From Mactra quadrangularis (lineage: Eukaryota; Mollusca; Bivalvia; Venerida; Mactridae): DNA of 64,000 bases. Under the pieces are notes generated by a model that saw nothing but the letters and a program-made list of their open reading frames with translations, did no database searches and was not told the DNA's origin. The stretch covers positions 10,104,515-10,168,514 of the forward strand of contig CM046297.1 in the NCBI GenBank assembly GCA_025267735.1, in the 5' to 3' direction. Below are positions 12,101 to 22,090 of this stretch, in pieces; the first letter of the stretch is position 1; the number at the start of each line of letters is the position of its first letter. The translations under genes were made by a program, and so were the position numbers.

Positions 12101-13802
12101 CCCTTATCTCTATCACCAATAACACCTCCCCTTATCTCTATCACCAATACCACCTCCCCTTATCTCTATCACCAATACCAACTCCCCTTATCTCTATCAC
12201 CAATATCACCTCCCCTTATCTCTCTATAACCAATACCACCTCCCCTTATCCCTCTATCACAAATACCACCTTTGTTTATCTCTATCACAAATAGAATCTA
12301 CCACCTCCACTTTTCTCTATAACAAATACCACCTCCACTTATCTCTATCACTTAAATCATTCCCGTTTATATCCTTATCACCCTACCACCTACACTTTTC
12401 ACTTATTTAACCAATACCACCTTTAATAATCTCCCCTTCACTAAATACTACACACATATGGGATGGGGCAAAACGCCCATGCTAGGCTATTTGCCCCGAC
12501 CATGTAGTGGGCGTTTTCCCCCATACAACCAATATTTATTGGTCAAATATTACTGAATGTTGAAACGGAGATAACCTTGTTTGGTCGAGTTTTGTTTACA
12601 TAATGAAGGTTACACTATCGAATAACACTTCAGAATGTGACATACAATAAAAAGCAAATGATTCACAATAAATTTTCTACATCGATGAAATTGCAAGCAA
12701 CATGCATGTTTTACTTAAACAAGAACAAAATTCACAATGTTTATTTTTTTCCCGCTACTTTTCTTCTACAAGTAAAACGAGCGCTGTGGATGACGTCAAT
12801 GTGTTAGGAGATCTAGAAATTATGACTTTTGTATAAATAATTGGGGTGGGCGTTTTACCTCGACTGGGCGTATTACCCCACCTTACCCTACATTCCATAT
12901 TCAAATAAGACAGTGTTTTTATTTTTTAAGATATCAATTTTTTGCAAATGATGCTGAAATGTTTAACATTTCTTCTTTCATAAAGTTGTTTTTATATTTT
13001 TTGTAAAATTGTAAAGTTTTGGTCATTCGGCACACCTCAGCAATTTATTTAGCTGTTGCACGTACGCTATCACCCGAGTGGATTTCCGATTGTAAGGCCG
13101 TTGTCTTTAATTAATGGCAAACTCTCGTTGATTTAGGACTGTGTGTCCGTCTGTACGCGATCGGCTAGCAACAATAACTGTAGACATAAAAAACTAGCAT
13201 GTTACTTTAAAGAGGTTAGTTCAATTTATTGGTTCATTCCAACTTAACTAGTCGACGCTTTGGTTGCAAGTTGGTCTTACATGAAACCAGCAGTCGAGTA
13301 GGAACATAATTCTTAGATTCAACTCACTGACTTAGCCAATCGTAGCTTTGTGTTGTCTAACATTCGTATCCTAACACGTTCAGTTATATCAGTTTATGTT
13401 TTGTTAGAATAATTATTTTATTGTTTTAATACACGTACATGTATGTATATGTTCGCTGAATCATTCGCCCGTCCGTTCGCCCATTCATTCGTCTTCCGTT
13501 TGTTTTATCCGTCCGTCCGCTCATTTATCCGTCCGTTCTCTTTTGTTTTTACATTATCCGTCTCCTGTATTAAACAGTAACTTACCTTATATTTTACAGC
13601 ACTAGTATCAAGTTGTAAAAAGGACAAACATTGTAAACACGTGGTTTGTAGCAATGGAAGCCACGATGCTTACTGTCATGGTGGAGAATGTCACTGTCAT
13701 GATGAAGTAGAATGTACTAAAGATAGACATTGTGTGAAAAGATGTGGTAAAAATGCAACTTGTGACCATGGACATTGCCATGGGGATTGTACTCACACAT
13801 AA
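9163..13802 (+). CDS. Histidine- and cysteine-rich secreted peptide, copy A
   Basis: Coding exons are 9163-9208 and 13600-13802, joined at phase 1 (GTAAAG donor, TTTTACAG acceptor), giving 82 aa. Residues 1-20 form a signal peptide (two Met, KV, hydrophobic core, ending LVSS). The 62-residue mature peptide has 12 Cys and 11 His in two six-cysteine halves: C-x5-C-x4-C-x8-C-x4-C-x-C, then C-x5-C-x3-C-x5-C-x4-C-x3-C. Each half starts with a (K/T)KD(K/R)HC motif, which implies an internal duplication. Motifs such as CHCH and CDHGHCHGDC could bind metal. A non-coding third exon (15031-~15190) follows a 3' UTR intron. I do not recognise the family; a defence or metal-binding peptide is inference only. 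The intron holds a SINE and a 2.7-kb nested transposon absent from copy B. Confidence 0.8.
9284..9530 (+). mobile_element. tRNA-derived SINE (ATAGCTCAGTTGGTAGC head, GGCGTTAAACCCAAC tail)
   Basis: Head GGATAGCTCAGTTGGTAGCA with B box GAGTTCGATTCTC. The middle is TTGTCAGTCACTGATGAAAG and GTTGACTGACCGCCGTTAT, and the tail is TACGGCGTTAAACCCAAC plus A-run. It sits in the peptide-gene intron. Unit B has a copy at the equivalent place (18893), so insertion predates the segmental duplication. Confidence 0.85.
10660..12888. mobile_element. TA-flanked DNA element inserted into the MITE
   Basis: A 2,229-bp insert starting GGGTAAGGTGGGGCAAGAGG and ending with TTACCCCACCTTACCC, giving inverted ends of about 24 bp with a few mismatches. 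It is flanked by TA on both sides (10658-10659, 12889-12890), and the MITE sequence continues cleanly across the join. Both subterminal regions contain repeated GGGGCAAAACGCCCAT-type blocks. There is no transposase; most of the interior is a minisatellite. Confidence 0.8.
11190..12430. repeat. 28-bp minisatellite inside the TA-flanked element
   Basis: About 44 units of CACCAATACCACCTCCCCTT plus ATCTCTAT, decaying toward the 3' end. A longer block containing CCACCTAATCACCAATATCA recurs at about 11746 and 11935, so a segment of about 189 bp was duplicated as a whole. The 158-codon open frame at 11177-11653 is low-complexity repeat translation. Confidence 0.95.
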
Positions 13803-14321
13803 ATACAAATTGTAAGTTAGTTTAAGCATTTTTTATTTTATTTCCAACAATGTATAGTTCGTACAAAATAACATAACGTGTTTGTGTAAACATTAAAGAT
13901 GAAACAATCCATTTCAGAGGTAGGCAGTATTGAAAATTAAAGTTGTAAAAGTATTAGTAATATCTTTTTCATTTTAACAAAATTAGTGTGGCAAATAAAC
14001 CACTACCCCTTGGTCAATCATGCTTGCTATGGTAGACCCCTTTACCACTACACCAACAAGACACTCTTAAAATTATTAAGATTATATATTTCATTGTCAT
14101 CCTGAGCATCCCCACTCATGATTTGATTCATTGTATTGTTTATATAAACAGTGTTTTGTGTTTTGTACGAACTATATATTATAAAGACATAAATATATTA
14201 ATTGACATAAATATAAATGGCGTTGAAGAAATAGTTAAATGAACAAAAAGCTCAGAGCTCAGTAACGTTCATTACCTAAAATGTAAGTTACATATTTTAA
14301 TCAGAAGCTAAGGTCCAGTGA

Positions 14322-14480
14322 CAGGATGTGCGAATGAAGATCAAGATGTCCCGGGTTCGAGCCCCACTAAGGGCTCTGCTTATTTCCTTGAGTAAAAAAT
14401 CTACAGTAATTCCACTCGATCAAAATGTAAATGAGTACTGTGGGGAGTCATCTATTTGATAGTGTTTTCAATAATCAGGG
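14322..14480 (+). mobile_element. Degenerate tRNA-like SINE
   Basis: AAGGTCCAGTGACAGGATGT resembles an A-box region and CCCGGGTTCGAGCCCC is a good B box. A short body with ACTGTGGGGAGTC follows. It lies inside the 3' UTR intron of peptide gene copy A; I see no match in unit B. Confidence 0.5.
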
Positions 14481-14663
14481 GTTATCCAACGACTTCTAAA
14501 ATACGCTGAACATAAATATGGACACAGACTTTAAACTGCGTTTTTACTTTAAGAAACAGGACCGGGGACAAACGTATGTAAAAGAATGATAATTGAGCGG
14601 AATTCTCGAATAGTAACATTGAGCTCTTAAAATCGTTTAAAACTGCCTCATGTTATTCTAAAC

Positions 14664-14738
14664 CATTGTCGTTCCCGCATGCTATCAAGCTCCTCAATAC
14701 CAGCTCGAGAATCTTGATAACCTCTGGGTAAGATAATG
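14664..14738. repeat. 75-bp micro-palindrome, copy 1
   Basis: A hairpin of about 75 bp with the form CATTGTCGTTCCC...GCTCGAGAATCTTGATAACC...GGGTAAGATAATG. It belongs to the family best seen at 51998-52076. Unit B has the same copy at 21552. Confidence 0.8.
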
Positions 14739-15030
14739 GTCAACAAGTGGTATACACTGGAACATCGCTAAACGACCACCCCGATTCAAGGAACACCCCG
14801 CTAACAAGACCGATTTTGAAAAGAAGGAAATTTTTTGTTCAGTATTTAATCATGGTCTTTAACCCCGAAATTATGACCACTCTGCTTCTCCGAAATACGA
14901 CCTTTTTTTGCTGACAGAACGCTTTAAATGCGTGCGTTTTGATCCCGCTAAAACGACGAAAATATATAATAAAAATCACGAATATTCGTAATTAGAAATG
15001 TAAAACTAATGTATGTTTTCTTTTTTATAG

Positions 15031-15190
15031 GTCCTTGAAAAGTGAAGATTGAGATTGATATATGGAGTGATGACGTCATGAATGATGTAATGAAATAGAA
15101 TGACCACAATTTTAAGTGACAATGTATTGAACCAGGGATCTCATATGTTTTAAATGTAAAATTTATAAATAAAAATCATTTACTCATAAT
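15031..15190 (+). other. Non-coding 3' UTR exon and poly(A) signal, peptide gene copy A
   Basis: A donor GTAAGT at 13812, 10 nt after the stop codon, pairs with the acceptor TTTTTTATAG before 15031. The exon is about 160 nt and ends after AATAAA at 15168-15173. The same donor, acceptor and AATAAA are kept in unit B (20728, 21931, 22068). This supports a real 3' UTR intron rather than chance sites. Confidence 0.6.
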
Positions 15191-17349
15191 AGTGTTTAAA
15201 TTATTATTATTATGGTTGTTGCTTTTTATTTTAACCGAATTAAAATTAATTTCCTGATTACAATGATCATTCTTACTCGATTCGACATTCTCATTGGTAA
15301 ACTCGTCACATCACGGTGACCATATAGCAAGAAAAACACAGAGGAGTTCCGGACGGTGTTGCTACTTTCTTTCAAGTAAGGGAAGTAACTGTGGTGAGTG
15401 AAGTTGGTCCCTTTGGCTGCAACATACACGATCGAAAAACTCCCAGGGGTGATTTTAATAAAAATAAGGAATACGCGCAATTTTAATATTACAGTCTTGA
15501 AGTGACCCTGATGGAGAAGTCAATACAGTATGCCTAGGCCTATAGTGCGTACAAAATAACAAAACGTGTTTGGGTAAATATTAAAAATAAGACAATCCAT
15601 TTCAGGGGTAGGCAGTATTGAAAAAAATGTGTAATTCATTTTAACAAAATTAGCATGGCGGATAAGCCACCGCCACTTGGTAAATCATGCTTGAAATGGT
15701 AGAACGCTTTTCCATTACATTAACAACTAAGACACTCGTAAAATATATCACAATTGTTTATGTTACTGTCATCCTGAACATCCCTCGTCGTGGATAAGTT
15801 CATTGTTTAGTTATTATAAACAGTGTTTGTTTTCGTTCGAACAATAACTTTGAGTATCTACTGGACATGTTTTCTTGTTGAAATAATCACGATTACATAA
15901 TGATACACAACAATTACAAGTAGATAACAACAATATTTCAAAGATGTGTTGAATGTAAACTGTTACCATGGACGAGTTAAAATTTGATGTTTGTTAAGTG
16001 ATTTTTTTTCACATCCAGTTGTTCTATTTATTGTCCGTTTTTTCTCAACTGTCAAAGCTTGAATAATTTCACGGCGACTGAATGCATTGTTTTTTGTTCT
16101 GGCAATAATAATAATGGCCATGCATTGTTACAGAAGGAAACTTATTCAGGCAATTATTGACAGAGCTGCATGCACGGCAATAACAAGAACATCACATGAC
16201 GATGGAATTGTCCTTTCAACAAAATATCCTCATTTCTGGACTTTGAAGTTGTCTTATCAACTACACCTTTTTCCTCCGGATGTTTTCGTTGAAGATTTAT
16301 TAAGTAGAAAATTATCAATGACTTCTGAATCATCATAAACTATTCAGAACTCTCCGGTGTTCTGCCGAGATGTTCCGAAGGTTTTTTACTTGTCCAGAGT
16401 TGACGTTTTCGAACTTTGGTATACAAAAAGAATATTTCGGTGATCTTTTATGGTGTTTTTGTCGAATGTGAATTTGCGTAAAAAACAGCAAACATGGTGT
16501 TAGAGGCTATACAAATGGATCATGTTATTAAAATACTATCAAACTAGCGCTAGAGATGTGATGCACTGCAAAAAAATATACACTTTTCTGCTTAGCCTCG
16601 AGTAGGTATCATGTAAATCTGACATAAATCAAAATACTTACTGCACTTATGTGTTAACTTCTCATGTAAATGTGTATTGAAATTGCCTTCACCAATCACG
16701 TTTAAAAATATCTATGCAACCCTTTGCAACCCTTATCAAACAGTTGAATGTTGTAATGTGTACGTTTTATAAACTAATTTGAAACGGAATCCTGGTGTCT
16801 ATGAAATTTAGGGACGAATTTAGCGGGGTCATTAATGCGGACAGTTCACGAAAAATCTTTCCTTGGGCTCTGACCTTCCGCAAGCAACAGCTAGTCGAAT
16901 TACTATACGAAATAAATACTTATAGTTCTTATCTGGTTTCGAACCCATGACCATCTGTAGGTGAGTGGTTAGAGTGATTAGAAGTCAGCGCCCTAAATCA
17001 CTCGAACACGAAGGCAGATCTACGCACTTATCAATATATTTAAAACTATTTCAAAATTCTATCATTTTTCCATAATTGTGGTAAGCCAATCTTACGTTGG
17101 TTTTCCCAGTATTTTTTTCTTGTACGTCGTAACAATGCGTTAATATATATGTTTTGCAGTTAAATACAACTTGTCAACATAGATATCAAAAGAAGTGCAT
17201 GTAAAAGTTTTTAAGTTTATCTAATACACACAGAACAAAGAACGTGTCAAACCATTATATTATTATATGTAATGTTCATTTCTGACCTTTATTGTATCAT
17301 ATAGTGTATTCTTCTACGAGACACGATCTTAAACATTGTTTGATCAAGA

Positions 17350-17880
17350 CTGTCTTCTTCTTCTTCCAATATTGAGCAGGATCTTTATAGATCGTTATTT
17401 GCTCTTCGAAAAATACTCATGGTGACGGTACATGGTGTCTATGAAAATTTTTTTGTAATAAAATTGTGTTTTAAAACTATATACATATGTTCTATTATTA
17501 CAAAATCATGTACTCAGGCACCCTGCAAGGAGAGTCATGAATGTTTCCAGAGAGGTAGCTGATGTGACTCTAGATGGTGGCTGGTTCCAATCCTTTACTG
17601 TCTTTGGAATGAAGGTATGGTCTGGTCTGCTATTCTTTCCTGGAATATTATGTACTGTCCTCTTGTATGTTGTTCCCCTGGTCTCAGTACTCCAGTTAAT
17701 GTCTTCCAGGCGATTTTGTATCTTGTACATCATGACCAGTCTGATCTGTCTTCTGCGTGCATAGAGGGGTATCCAATTGAGTTCCGTTAGCATCTTTGTG
17801 ACACACCCAGAGAAGTCATTGAAGGAAATCTGGATGCACGACGTTGGACATTTCGATGGCTGTTACATTCTTTTGTTGGA
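17350..17880 (-). pseudogene. LINE 3' fragment, C-terminal end of reverse transcriptase ORF
   Basis: The minus-strand frame at 17793-17506 encodes MLTELNWIPLYARRRQIRL followed by MYKIQNRL and a tail with FIPKTVKDWNQPP. This is the conserved C-terminal pattern of CR1/jockey-like non-LTR retrotransposon ORF2 proteins. A frameshifted upstream part (17880-17794) encodes the preceding segment. The fragment is 5'-truncated and found only in unit B, so it inserted after the duplication. Confidence 0.75.
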
Positions 17881-18688
17881 CACTAGCCCAATTTATTATC
17901 AGTTTGTTATGTTTGAGTAACAGGCAAAATTATTAACTAACTAGACTATATGCAATGAGTAATTATCATTACCCTGAATCAATATTTACTAGTCTTGAAC
18001 TAAGGGCTAGTAGGTTTATATGAAGTTAATAGCTCAGTTAGTAGCGCGTTCGTCTACGAATCCTTATTTTGGTGGCTCTCATTCGTAGAAACTTTTGTCA
18101 TAACCATTTTTCAACAGTCGTACTTTCACATATACCTCTAGGCCTCTGGATCAATAGAGAAAAAGTCAGTCGTTGCTTAATTAATAAATAAATATTTAGT
18201 TCGATTGTGAAACACGTTCTTACAACTTACATCAATCATTCTAAACTTTATCATTATTATTATTTGAAACGACGCGGAGCTGGCTATCCAATGGCTATCT
18301 TTCAGTGTCGAAAGCAATCGCTCCACGAATAAAACTAATGTCTTTGCTATCAGGTATAAAGTTTATGTCTTAGGATCAATGCTTGGGAAGTAAACGTGTC
18401 ATTACCGGCAACTAGGATATAACTGAATAACTTTGAAACGCAGCTCTGAACATCGTAATCTTTAATAACAAGAACAATGCATTAAATTACATGTATTTCA
18501 TAATAATTTATTAAATACAAAACAATGCAATGATCACAACCTCGGGAAAAACAAACGAATTAATTTATTTTAATTTATGTTAAATCTGTTTACATTTCAT
18601 AGAAAATCAGATCATAAACTCAGAATTTTTGTTCTCAATTTGCAAGCGTGTCCGGGTTATGTATTGGTTAAAGACGGATGCGACGGAC

Positions 18689-18697
18689 TATATAAGG
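18689..18697 (+). promoter_or_regulatory. TATA box of peptide gene copy B
   Basis: TATATAAGG, identical to and in the same place as in copy A, about 100 nt upstream of the ATG at 18790. Confidence 0.6.
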
Positions 18698-18789
18698 GTG
18701 AGAAAACAGTATGTTTTCACTATTGCTCTACAAAACAGTTCATTAACACAACTTTGTGCGATATCAGAAACAGAGACCAAGCAACAAAT

Positions 18790-20718
18790 ATGATGAAAGT
18801 AACCCTAGTATTATTCGCTGTGTTAGTTATGGCAGGTAAAGTTGTTTTTTTTATTATTTTTTCATTTTATTATGTCTTATTATATCTCATTTCAGCCGCC
18901 CGTCTAGCTCAGCTGGTAGCACGCAAGTCTACTGATCGAGTGTTCGATTCCCGGGAGGGACATATTTTCGTCGACTTTAGCCATTCTCTCCCCTACCAAT
19001 AAGTCTTAATCATGTAGTTCAGTTGTCAGTCACTGATGAAAGTCATTGGGTTGACTGACCGCCGTTATTTGACTATAAAAATAATCTCATTTTATCTTAT
19101 CATAAAGTTTATTGTAATTTATTATAAAATTATTAAAATTTTAGTTGTTGTTTAATATTTTATCATATCTTATTATACTTTTTGGCATTTCATAATATGT
19201 TTTACATTTTATTATATTTTATATTTTTTATTTGTATTCTAATTATATCTTAATATATTTTAAAATAATATATATATATTTTTAAATTATTGATAAACTT
19301 ATGGATTATGCCCCATAAGTTTTGAAATTTGCAATATTTTGTTAGTTTCGTATTCAAATGACCAGAGTGTAAAACATAATTATTATTAAAAATGTTTCTA
19401 AAATTCTATAGATAAAGTTAATCGTGAAAAAAAAATGTTGATCAACATAAATTTAGCAATGCATTGAAGGTCATAAAATATGCTATACTTTTTAAATGTT
19501 CGTAAAATCAGAATACGTGACATGTATTAAACTGTTTTTTTGATAATCTTTTTTTAAATGATTTATCATTACTTTATCAAATTATACAATAATATAATAA
19601 TACTATAATATATAATTTTAATATGATTCAATGCATTTCCTTCGTAATAGATGAAGATTGTGTGTTATTTAATTCAAGCATGTCCAACTTTTAGGCCCTT
19701 ACATGATCTCAATTCGATGCTCGATTTTCGATAGAAAAGTATAGGGAAAAATTCTCTGAACGACCATATCTCTTTATTTTTTAAGATATCAATTTTTTGC
19801 AAATAATGCTGAAATGTTTAACATTTCTTCTTTCATAAAGTTGTTTTTATATTTTTGTAAAATTGTAAAGTTTTGGTCTGTTTTAAGGTTTTATTTGAAT
19901 ACTCACATTACTTTAAAATAAGTCTCCGTTGTTGCTCGGATTGCATTCGGCACACCTCGGCAATTTATCAAGCTGTTGTACATACGCTATCACCCGAGTG
20001 GATTTCCAAATGTAAGGCCGTTGTCTTTAATTCATGGCAAACTCTCGTTGATTGAGGACCGTGTGTCCGTCTGTACGCGATCGGCTAGCAACAATAACTG
20101 CAGACAATAAAAAACTAGTCTGTTACTTTAAAGAGGTTAGTTCAATTTATTGGTTCATTCCAGCTTAACTAGTCGACGCTATGGTTGCAAGTTGGTCTTA
20201 CATGAAACCAGCAGTCGAGTAGGAACATAATTCTTAGATTCAACTCACTGACTTAGCCAATCGTAGCTTTGTGTTGTCTAACATTCTTATCCTAACACGC
20301 TCAGTTATATCAGTTAATGTTTTGTTAGAATTGTTATTTTATTATTTTAATACACGTATGTATATGTTCGCTGAATCATTCGTCCGTCCGTTCGTCGATC
20401 CATTCGTCTTCCGTTTGTTTTATCCGTCTATCCGCTCATCTGTCCGTCCGTTCTCTTTTGTTTTCACATTATCTGTCACATGTATTAAACAATAACCTAC
20501 TTTATATTTTTACAGCACTAGTATCAAGTTGTAAAAAGGACAAACATTGTAAACACGTGGTTTGTAGCAATGGAAGCCACGATGCTTACTGTCATGGTGG
20601 AGAATGTCACTGTCATGATGAAGTAGAATGTACTAAAGATAGACATTGTGTGAAAAGATGTGGTAAAAATGCAACCTGTGACCATGGACATTGCCATGGG
20701 GATTGTACTCACACATAA
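18790..20718 (+). CDS. Histidine- and cysteine-rich secreted peptide, copy B
   Basis: Coding exons 18790-18835 and 20516-20718 join at phase 1 to give 82 aa. The protein is identical to copy A. I count three coding differences (two in exon 1, one in exon 2) and all are silent. The signal peptide, 12 Cys, 11 His and two-fold internal repeat are as in copy A. The coding intron is 1.7 kb, against 4.4 kb in A, because the nested transposon is missing. A non-coding exon begins at 21931, with AATAAA at 22068-22073. An apparent longer open frame from 18577 runs through promoter, 5' UTR, exon 1 and into the intron, and is not the protein. Function unknown; recent duplication or gene conversion is inferred. 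Confidence 0.8.
18893..19075 (+). mobile_element. tRNA-derived SINE, unit B copy (decayed)
   Basis: Head GTCTAGCTCAGCTGGTAGCA, B box GTGTTCGATTCCC, middle TTGTCAGTCACTGATGAAAG and GTTGACTGACCGCCGTTAT. The GGCGTTAAACCC tail has been lost. Same intron position as the 9284 copy. Confidence 0.8.
19678..19920. repeat. Dispersed repeat of about 240 bp (TCCAACTTTTAGGCCC family)
   Basis: The segment from TCCAACTTTTAGGCCCTTAC to AATACTCACATTACTTTAAAA recurs at about 54745-54985 and, split by a transposon, at 10128-10221 plus 12919-13033. It has no inverted ends or coding sequence that I can see. Confidence 0.7.
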
Positions 20719-21551
20719 ATACAAATTGTAAGTTAGTTTAAACACTTTTATTTTATTTTCAACAATGTATAGTTCGTACAAAATAACAAAACGTGTTTGA
20801 GTAAACATTAAAGATGAAATAATCCATTTCAGAGGTAGGCAGTATTGAAAAAATAAGTTGTAAAAGTATTAAGTAATATTTTTTTTCATTTTAACAAAAT
20901 TAGTGTGGCAAATAAACCCCTACCCCTTGGTCAATCAAGCTTGCAATGGTAGACCCCTTTACCACTACACCAACAAGACACCCATAAAATTATTAAGATT
21001 ATATTTTTCATTGTCATCCTGAGCATCCCCACTCATGATTTGATTCATTGTATTGTTTATATAAACAGTGTTTTGTGTTTTTGTACGAACTATATATTAT
21101 AAAGACATAAATATATTAATTGACATAAATATAAATGCCATAATGGCGTTAAAGAAATAGTTAAATGAACAAAAAGCTTAGAGCTCAGTAACGTTCATAA
21201 CGAATAACCTCGGACATATTTAGGCGCCATTTTGAAACTAAGTAAACAAATACACGATCGTTTAGGCGATGAGTGATGTTTCGTTTTTAGTTCGTAAATT
21301 TAAAATAACACATTTAAATGATATCGCTGAACAAAATTTGGTTCAATATATAACATAGAAATATGTTTTGACATAGAACTGTGTGTATACAACAAGAACT
21401 ATTTTGCATAACCGTTACGTGATTCGCCTAGCGTATGCAGTAAAATCCCAAGCCTCCAGGGTAGACCCTCCGAGATTATTGTCATGAAATTGTTCGAATA
21501 GTAACATTGAACTCTTAAAATCCTTTAAAACTGCCTCATATTATTCTTAAT

Positions 21552-21626
21552 CATTCTCGTTCCCAGAGGCTATCAAGCTTCTTGATACCAGCTCGAGAAT
21601 CTTGATAACCGCTGGGTAAGAGAATG
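21552..21626. repeat. 75-bp micro-palindrome, copy 2
   Basis: CATTCTCGTTCCCAGAGGCT on the left pairs with the inverse right arm ending GCTGGGTAAGAGAATG. The centre CAGCTCGAG is retained. Orthologous to the copy at 14664 in unit A. Confidence 0.8.
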
Positions 21627-21930
21627 ATATACAAAAGCTATATTGTTCGTTTTTTCTCAACTGTCAAAACATGAATTATTTCACGGTAAATGCGTTTGTT
21701 AAAATTATTGTTGTAATACATCCAAGCATGAGTTTCCGAAAGTTGTATTATGATCGAGTAAAGCTTCTTAAGCCGTATTATAAGTTTTAGTCAAGATATT
21801 TTTAGTGAAAACCAGGCCGCCAGTACAAAAACAATGCATTCAGTCACCGTGAAATTATTCAAGCTTTGACAGTTGAGAAAAAACGGACAATACTTATAAA
21901 TGTAAAACTAATGTGTTTTCTTTTCTGTAG

Positions 21931-22090
21931 GGCCTTGAAAAGTGAAGAATGAGATGGATATATGGAGTGATGACGTCATGAATGATGTAATGAAATAGAA
22001 TGACCACAATTTTAAGTAACAAAGTATTGAACCAGGGATCTCATATGTTTTAAATGTAAAATTTATAAATAAAAATCATTTACTCATAAT
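21931..22090 (+). other. Non-coding 3' UTR exon and poly(A) signal, peptide gene copy B
   Basis: The acceptor TTTTCTGTAG precedes 21931 and AATAAA lies at 22068-22073. The donor is GTAAGT at 20728. Conserved in position with copy A. Confidence 0.6.

Larger units (their letters stand above)
10222..12918. mobile_element. MITE (AAACACTGTCTTAT ends) carrying a nested element
   Basis: Outer ends are AAACACTGTCTTATATGAAT and its inverse ending AAGACAGTGTTT. The left interior matches, in reverse, the right half of the 380-bp copy at 36909-37288. Unit B and the related repeat at 54.8 kb both read straight from the left flank into the TTATTTTTTAAG right flank, which gives two independent empty sites. 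The size (2.7 kb against 380 bp) is explained by the TA-flanked insertion at 10660-12888 near the right end. Confidence 0.85.
5532..16030. repeat. Segmental duplication, unit A
   Basis: The first unit of a direct tandem duplication. Homology to unit B starts at ATAATGGCCATGCATTGTTA (5532 here, 16113 in unit B) and runs, broken by unit-specific insertions, to about GTTGTTCTA near 16030 (22920 in unit B). The unit is longer than B mainly because of a 2.7-kb nested transposon in the peptide-gene intron, plus MITE and SINE insertions between 6.4 and 8.7 kb. The open frames at 5612-5857 and 16087-16338 are this shared non-coding sequence. Confidence 0.85.

Noticed and set aside
13608..13829. Antisense frame over peptide exon 2 (also 20524-20808)
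   Set aside because: Shadow of the conserved sense exon; no splice or promoter support.
18577..19002. 141-codon frame containing the peptide signal sequence
   Set aside because: It begins upstream of the TATA box, and after exon 1 runs on into the intron and a SINE. Copy A breaks the same frame, so it is not a protein.
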